Assembly (NCBI GenBank): GCA_044225795.1
Contig: JBGAIF010000005.1
Span: 1-64,000 of the forward strand
Direction of reading: 5' to 3'
DNA: 64,000 nucleotides
DNA from: Nemorincola sp044225795
GTDB lineage: Bacteria; Bacteroidota; Bacteroidia; Chitinophagales; Chitinophagaceae
A model generated the notes under the pieces. It worked only from the letters and a program-made list of their open reading frames with translations. It was not told where the DNA came from and searched no databases. A program made the position numbers and the translations under genes. Shown one piece after another: positions 60,469 to 64,000 of the stretch (the first letter of the stretch is position 1; the number at the start of each line of letters is the position of its first letter).

Positions 60469-60915
60469 ATGCCCGGAAAACAGACCATCAATATCCTCTT
60501 GCTGCTGGTGCTATCCTTCATCATCACTGAGCGAACACTTGCGCAGGACCTCCTGGAGAAATGCCTCTGGTATAATACGCCCAAAACAGCCAAGCTACAG
60601 ATCTATAAGGCGGCAGACGGTAAATTCTACGGCAAGATAGCCTGGCTGCTGGAGCCCAACGAGCAGGGCAAACCCAAGGTGGACAAGAACAACCCGGATA
60701 AGGCGAGAAGAAATGATCCGCTGATGGGGCTTGTGCTGCTTAAAGGATTTACGAAAACAGAAGAGGGCCTGTATGAGGATGGTACGATCTATGACCCTAA
60801 AAACGGTAAGACCTATAGCTGCAAGATGACCTATAAAAATGATAAACTGGAAGTAAGAGGATTCATCGGTTTCTCCCTGCTGGGACGAACAGAAGTATGG
60901 ACAAAAGCCAACTGA
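60469..60915 (+). CDS. DUF2147 secreted protein
   Basis: The 148-residue protein has a signal peptide ending RTLAQ and a DUF2147 domain, a small beta-barrel with LEKCLWYNTPKTAKLQIYKA, KFYGKIAWL, NPDKARRNDPLMGLVLLKGF and DGTIYDPKNGKTYSCKMTY. DUF2147 proteins are periplasmic and their role is not known. It follows the DUF2807 gene by 42 bp, so they may be co-transcribed. It ends 4 bp from the end of a convergent gene. Confidence 0.9.
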   Translation: MPGKQTINILLLLVLSFIITERTLAQDLLEKCLWYNTPKTAKLQIYKAADGKFYGKIAWLLEPNEQGKPKVDKNNPDKARRNDPLMGLVLLKGFTKTEEGLYEDGTIYDPKNGKTYSCKMTYKNDKLEVRGFIGFSLLGRTEVWTKAN

Positions 60916-60919
60916 CCCG

Positions 60920-61582
60920 CTACATACCCCGCCACCAGCATGATGGCCCTATCTTGAAAGACACTCCGCCATTGAACAGCCCTTTGTAACCAAATCCCAA
61001 TTCGGCAAAGGCGCCTATGCGACCGCCCAGCCTGATACCGATAGGTGTGTACTGCAGCCTGAGACCATCACTCTTAGTAGTGACCACAGAACCGGCAACA
61101 TAGGGTGTAGGATTATTAGTGGTAGTAATAGTGGTAAATGCCGGACCTATACCAAAGACAGTGTATGCCTCGATATACTTTTTGAACACATAGACATAGT
61201 ATGCCTCTACTGCCACTGTGGTGATACTCTTAACAAAAGTGTTCTTCACAAAAGACTTGTTGAACGCATCGGTCTCATTGCCTTTCTCAGAGATAGTGCC
61301 GGCGGTGAAGCCAATGCCCATGACCCGATAGAGAAAATACCTGCCGGAAACGAATGTGGCACCGGAAATGTAAGTGGTGGTCTTATAATTCTCCTGCACA
61401 CCAAGATTAACCTGGTCGGGGCTGCCAACGCCATAGCTTGCTGAAATGTCGAGCTGCCCCCTGTTGCTTGGGCACTGAGCCGATAACGAAACAGCAAGTA
61501 AACAGAGCCATAAGGATAGCAGGTATCTCACACCATTAAAAGTACTGAATAATATGCAACGGCCTATGAACAATTTGTGCAA
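60920..61582 (-). CDS. Predicted outer membrane beta-barrel-like protein
   Basis: The 220-residue protein has an N-terminal signal segment ending SLSAQC. It then shows alternating hydrophobic and polar strands with aromatic ends, such as QLDISASYGVGS, YFLYRVMGIGFTAGT, AVEAYYVYVF and AYTVFGIGPAF, and a C-terminal FAELGFGYKGLFNGGVSFKI. This is the look of an eight-stranded outer membrane barrel. I recognise no specific family. It is convergent with the DUF2147 gene and divergent from the GNAT gene. Confidence 0.65.
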   Translation of the reverse strand: MHKLFIGRCILFSTFNGVRYLLSLWLCLLAVSLSAQCPSNRGQLDISASYGVGSPDQVNLGVQENYKTTTYISGATFVSGRYFLYRVMGIGFTAGTISEKGNETDAFNKSFVKNTFVKSITTVAVEAYYVYVFKKYIEAYTVFGIGPAFTTITTTNNPTPYVAGSVVTTKSDGLRLQYTPIGIRLGGRIGAFAELGFGYKGLFNGGVSFKIGPSCWWRGM

Positions 61583-61627
61583 CCGGGCATTGATGGTGAA
61601 GCGGAAAATCTTTAAGTTTACTGAAGG

Positions 61628-62233
61628 ATGAAAAAGAATACGCCGGCACTGCCCGATATTGATGTAGCAGCAGAAATGACCTTCGAGCCGCTATCAAAGA
61701 AAAACTGGAACAGCTTTGTGCAACTGTTCGGGGAGCGGGGCGCTTGTGGCAATTGCTGGTGCATGTACTTCAGGTTAAAGAAAGAAGAATTCACTGAAGG
61801 CAAACAAAATGACGGCAACAAACAAAAGATGAAGAACCTGGTGTGGCAGAATGAGCCGACCGGCGTGCTGGGTTTTTATGACGGACAACCCATTGCCTGG
61901 TGTGCATTTGCGCCGAGGGAGGAATACCTGAAACTTTCTAACTCACGCGTGCATAAACCTATAGACGATAAACCGGTATGGTCCATCACGTGCTTCTTTG
62001 TAGATAAACAATTCCGGAGAATGGGCGTGTCCGTTGCTTTATTGAAGGGCGTAATAGCCATAGCCCGCCGGCAAAGAATCAAGATCATAGAGGCCTACCC
62101 TACTATTCCCACGCAACCAACACTGCCGGATTCCTTTGCCTGGATAGGATTGTACAAGTCATTTGAGCGGGCCGGTTTTGAGATAGCAGACCGGACATCA
62201 AAAAGCAGGCCAATGGTGAGGTATTATCTATGA
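61628..62233 (+). CDS. GNAT-family N-acetyltransferase with Cys-rich N-terminal segment
   Basis: The 201-residue protein has a GNAT fold with the strand VWSITCFFVDKQFRRMGVSVALL, in which RRMGVS is the acetyl-CoA loop, and a C-terminal YKSFERAGFEIADRT. Ahead of it lies GACGNCWCMYFR, a three-cysteine stretch seen in a GNAT subfamily that is widespread in bacteria. The acceptor substrate is unknown. It starts 45 bp from the divergent barrel gene and ends 7 bp from the next gene on the other strand. Confidence 0.88.
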   Translation: MKKNTPALPDIDVAAEMTFEPLSKKNWNSFVQLFGERGACGNCWCMYFRLKKEEFTEGKQNDGNKQKMKNLVWQNEPTGVLGFYDGQPIAWCAFAPREEYLKLSNSRVHKPIDDKPVWSITCFFVDKQFRRMGVSVALLKGVIAIARRQRIKIIEAYPTIPTQPTLPDSFAWIGLYKSFERAGFEIADRTSKSRPMVRYYL

Positions 62234-62240
62234 TGCGGCT

Positions 62241-62906
62241 TTAGTAACTGCCCCCTTCGTAGGGATTAGTGCTCTTGCGGAAGTCTCCTCTCTTCCATGC
62301 CTCAAAGAACTGGCCCCAGGCAATAGGGTTGAGAATATTCATAGGCTGGCGCTGGCCATAGTAAACTGCCTCGCGGGCCTGTTGCTGCAACAGACGTGAT
62401 TGAGACTCGTGCCCATCGCGCGGTAGCGTATAGGCTATAGCCCTGAGAATGTACGCATCTGTATTGCGGCGGGCTATCTCGTACTTATCGTTGGGTATGT
62501 TCCAGTGCGTAAACGCAAAATCGAAGGCTTCCTTTGTAGGTAGCGCACGAATGATGGTCTCGGGAAGGTAGAAGGTATCCTGCACCATGAGCTGAATGAG
62601 CGAGAAGTACTGGCCGGGGAGGTCTTTAGACACGATATACTCCTTGGGGCGGAACCCTATACAGGAGAACTGCAGTGTATCGCCCTTAAAACATACGATA
62701 GAGAACACACCTGTATATTCCGATTCCACACCCCGGTTCTTATTCCTGATCTGGATGGTGACATTAGGAACCGCTCTGAGAGAATCTGCCGTCATTGTGA
62801 CCCCATCTATCTGTACCAGGTTCTCGAGGTTCACCTGTGCCATAGCGCGGCCGGAGGCAAGAACCAGGAGCAAAACCCAACCAAATATGACGAGAAGACG
62901 CCTCAT
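62241..62906 (-). CDS. Secreted CarboxypepD_reg-like domain protein
   Basis: The 221-residue protein has a signal peptide ending RAMAQ. A carboxypeptidase-regulatory-like beta-sandwich (about 40-120) contains VPNVTIQIRNKNRGVESEYTG, FSIVCFKGDTLQFSCIGFRP. A helical C-terminal part (about 130-221) has YEIARRNTDAYIL and FEAWKRGDFRKS. The sandwich is common at the start of TonB-dependent receptors, but no plug or barrel follows, so this is a stand-alone envelope protein. Function unknown. It is divergent from mrp. Confidence 0.75.
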   Translation of the reverse strand: MRRLLVIFGWVLLLVLASGRAMAQVNLENLVQIDGVTMTADSLRAVPNVTIQIRNKNRGVESEYTGVFSIVCFKGDTLQFSCIGFRPKEYIVSKDLPGQYFSLIQLMVQDTFYLPETIIRALPTKEAFDFAFTHWNIPNDKYEIARRNTDAYILRAIAYTLPRDGHESQSRLLQQQAREAVYYGQRQPMNILNPIAWGQFFEAWKRGDFRKSTNPYEGGSY

Positions 62907-63003
62907 GTATCAAAATTACAGTTTAATTCATTTATCTCTATCTGTATCAGCAAAATCAATAGCCACTTACAGAAGCACATCTACAAAGTAAGCGGGTTTG
63001 ACG

Positions 63004-63011
63004 TACTTTTG
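63004..63011 (+). promoter_or_regulatory. Putative -7 box of mrp
   Basis: TACTTTTG followed by C matches TAnnTTTG and lies 34 nt before the mrp ATG. No standard -33 TTTG was found. Confidence 0.5.
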
Positions 63012-63045
63012 CTATCGCCATCAAGGCACTTTAACAAAGGTTTAT

Positions 63046-64000
63046 ATGATAACAAAAGAAGCTGTATTGGAGGCTCTGAGCCAGGTTCAGGAACCTGACC
63101 TGGGTAAGGACCTGGTGACCCTGAACATGGTAAAGGACATAGAGATCGATGGTAAGCAAGTCTCTTTCACTGTTGTGCTTACCACCCCTGCCTGTCCGCT
63201 GAAGGAGATGATAGAAAAGGCCTGTGTGAATGCCATCAGAATAATGGTAGATAAGGAAGCCGTGGTGAAGGTGCATATGACCGCCAATGTGAACAGTAAC
63301 CGTAAAGACAACAAAGCCGTATTGCCGGGCGTAAAGAACATCATACTTGTAGCATCGGGTAAGGGCGGCGTTGGTAAATCATCGGTTGCAGTGAACCTGG
63401 CCATAGGGCTTGCCAATGAGGGCGCCTCTGTGGGCCTGCTGGATGCCGATATTTACGGTCCATCCATACCGATGATGCTGGGCATACGCGACGAGCGCCC
63501 TAAGATGTCGGACGTGAACGGGAAGGGCATGATCATGCCGATAGAGCGTTATGGAATCAAAGCCATGTCGATAGGCCTGCTGGTAGATGAGAAGCAAGCA
63601 ATAGTATGGCGCGGCCCGATGGCGAGCTCGGCATTGAAACAATTCATCACCGACGTTTATTGGGAAGAGCTGGATTACCTGGTGATAGATATGCCCCCGG
63701 GGACCGGCGATGTGCACCTGACCATTGTGCAGACAGTACCGGTGACCGGCGCGGTGATCGTATCTACCCCCCAGGCTGTAGCCGCCGCAGACGCCCGTAA
63801 GGCGATAATGATGCTGAAACAACCTCAAATCAACGTGCCGATACTCGGAATTGTTGAAAATATGGCTTATTTTACACCGCAGGAACTACCCGAAAACAAA
63901 TATTATATTTTTGGTGAGGGTGGCGCCCGGCAAATGGCAGAGCAGTTTGAACTGCCGTTCCTGGGTGAAATCCCGATAGTGCAAGGCATACGTGAAGGTG
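63046..64000 (+). CDS. mrp: Mrp/NBP35-family iron-sulfur carrier ATPase, 3' end outside the window
   Basis: The frame opens at ATG 63046 (MITKEAVLEALSQVQEPDLG) and is still open after 318 codons at the window edge. Residues 1-90 form a MIP18/DUF59 domain. A Mrp P-loop ATPase follows with the deviant Walker A VASGKGGVGKSS, the switch ADIYGPSIPMMLG, and Walker B VIDMPPGTGD. These proteins carry and transfer Fe-S clusters to apo-proteins in the cytoplasm. The CxxC pair usual near the C-terminus is not in the visible part; VENMAYF ends with no C-x-x-C before FGEGGA. A full family member has about 360 residues. Confidence 0.93.
   Translation, partial: MITKEAVLEALSQVQEPDLGKDLVTLNMVKDIEIDGKQVSFTVVLTTPACPLKEMIEKACVNAIRIMVDKEAVVKVHMTANVNSNRKDNKAVLPGVKNIILVASGKGGVGKSSVAVNLAIGLANEGASVGLLDADIYGPSIPMMLGIRDERPKMSDVNGKGMIMPIERYGIKAMSIGLLVDEKQAIVWRGPMASSALKQFITDVYWEELDYLVIDMPPGTGDVHLTIVQTVPVTGAVIVSTPQAVAAADARKAIMMLKQPQINVPILGIVENMAYFTPQELPENKYYIFGEGGARQMAEQFELPFLGEIPIVQGIREG

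Noticed and set aside
62911..62918. TAATTTTG box on the minus strand just before the ATG at 62906
   Set aside because: The spacing to the start codon is too short for a leader and no TTTG lies at -33.

Overview
The window looks like a chromosomal segment of a Bacteroidetes bacterium, most likely from the Chitinophagales/Sphingobacteriales side. Supporting signs are Bacteroidetes-type promoters (TTTG, 19-20 nt, TAnnTTTG), weak Shine-Dalgarno sequences, several very large secreted proteins with a type IX secretion system (T9SS) C-terminal sorting domain (YPNP motif near the end), SpII lipoproteins, LytTR/LytS two-component genes and the gene set rpsU-xerC-hpf. No rRNA, insertion sequence, prophage, CRISPR array or plasmid gene was seen.

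Layout. 1-369: the edge of a stable-RNA gene on the minus strand behind two exact tandem promoters. 370-5574: a small cytochrome c lipoprotein, an arylsulfotransferase-like protein and a T9SS protein with an ALK/LTK-like glycine-rich domain. 5682-7266 (minus): hpf, xerC and rpsU. 7298-13782 (minus): a tightly packed run of OmpH-like chaperone, amino-acid permease, RfaE1/PfkB kinase and a TerY-type VWA, PP2C phosphatase and protein kinase triad joined by ATGA overlaps. 13964-15877: TPR receptor-type class III cyclase. 15883-21678 (minus): complete RND efflux operon (OMF, MFP, RND). 21838-24103: small lipoprotein, GNAT, NHL-propeller T9SS protein. 24262-30381 (minus): 2039-aa T9SS protein with about 24 Big-type domains. 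31042-35872: two two-component systems, one NarL type and one LytTR type, meeting end to end. 35879-39552: dienelactone hydrolase, Tat-exported glycosylasparaginase, CutC, riboflavin synthase, lipoprotein. 39846-50030: a 3394-aa giant T9SS protein with six NHL repeats and about 39 Big-type domains. 50191-54460: haem O synthase and the distal part of a cytochrome c oxidase cluster (two subunit III-type genes, subunit IV, SCO, DUF420). 54851-62906: mixed secreted proteins, a second TPR-cyclase and a GNAT. 63046-64000: 5' part of mrp.

Three themes recur. First, surface display: four T9SS cargo proteins take up about 21 kb, built from related Big domains, NHL propellers and a shared C-terminal domain. 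Second, periplasmic TPR sensing: three proteins have signal peptide, TPRs and a transmembrane helix, then either a class III cyclase (twice) or a HisKA_3 kinase. Third, phosphorylation signalling through the TerY-P-like triad and the two-component pairs. The least ordinary items are the TerY-P triad embedded in an envelope-type operon, the alternating two-domain higher-order repeat of the giant adhesin, a LytS kinase with an unrecognised helical sensor domain, and a perfect 13-bp hairpin abutting the xerC start codon.

All calls rest on reading the sequence and translations by eye; no database search was run.
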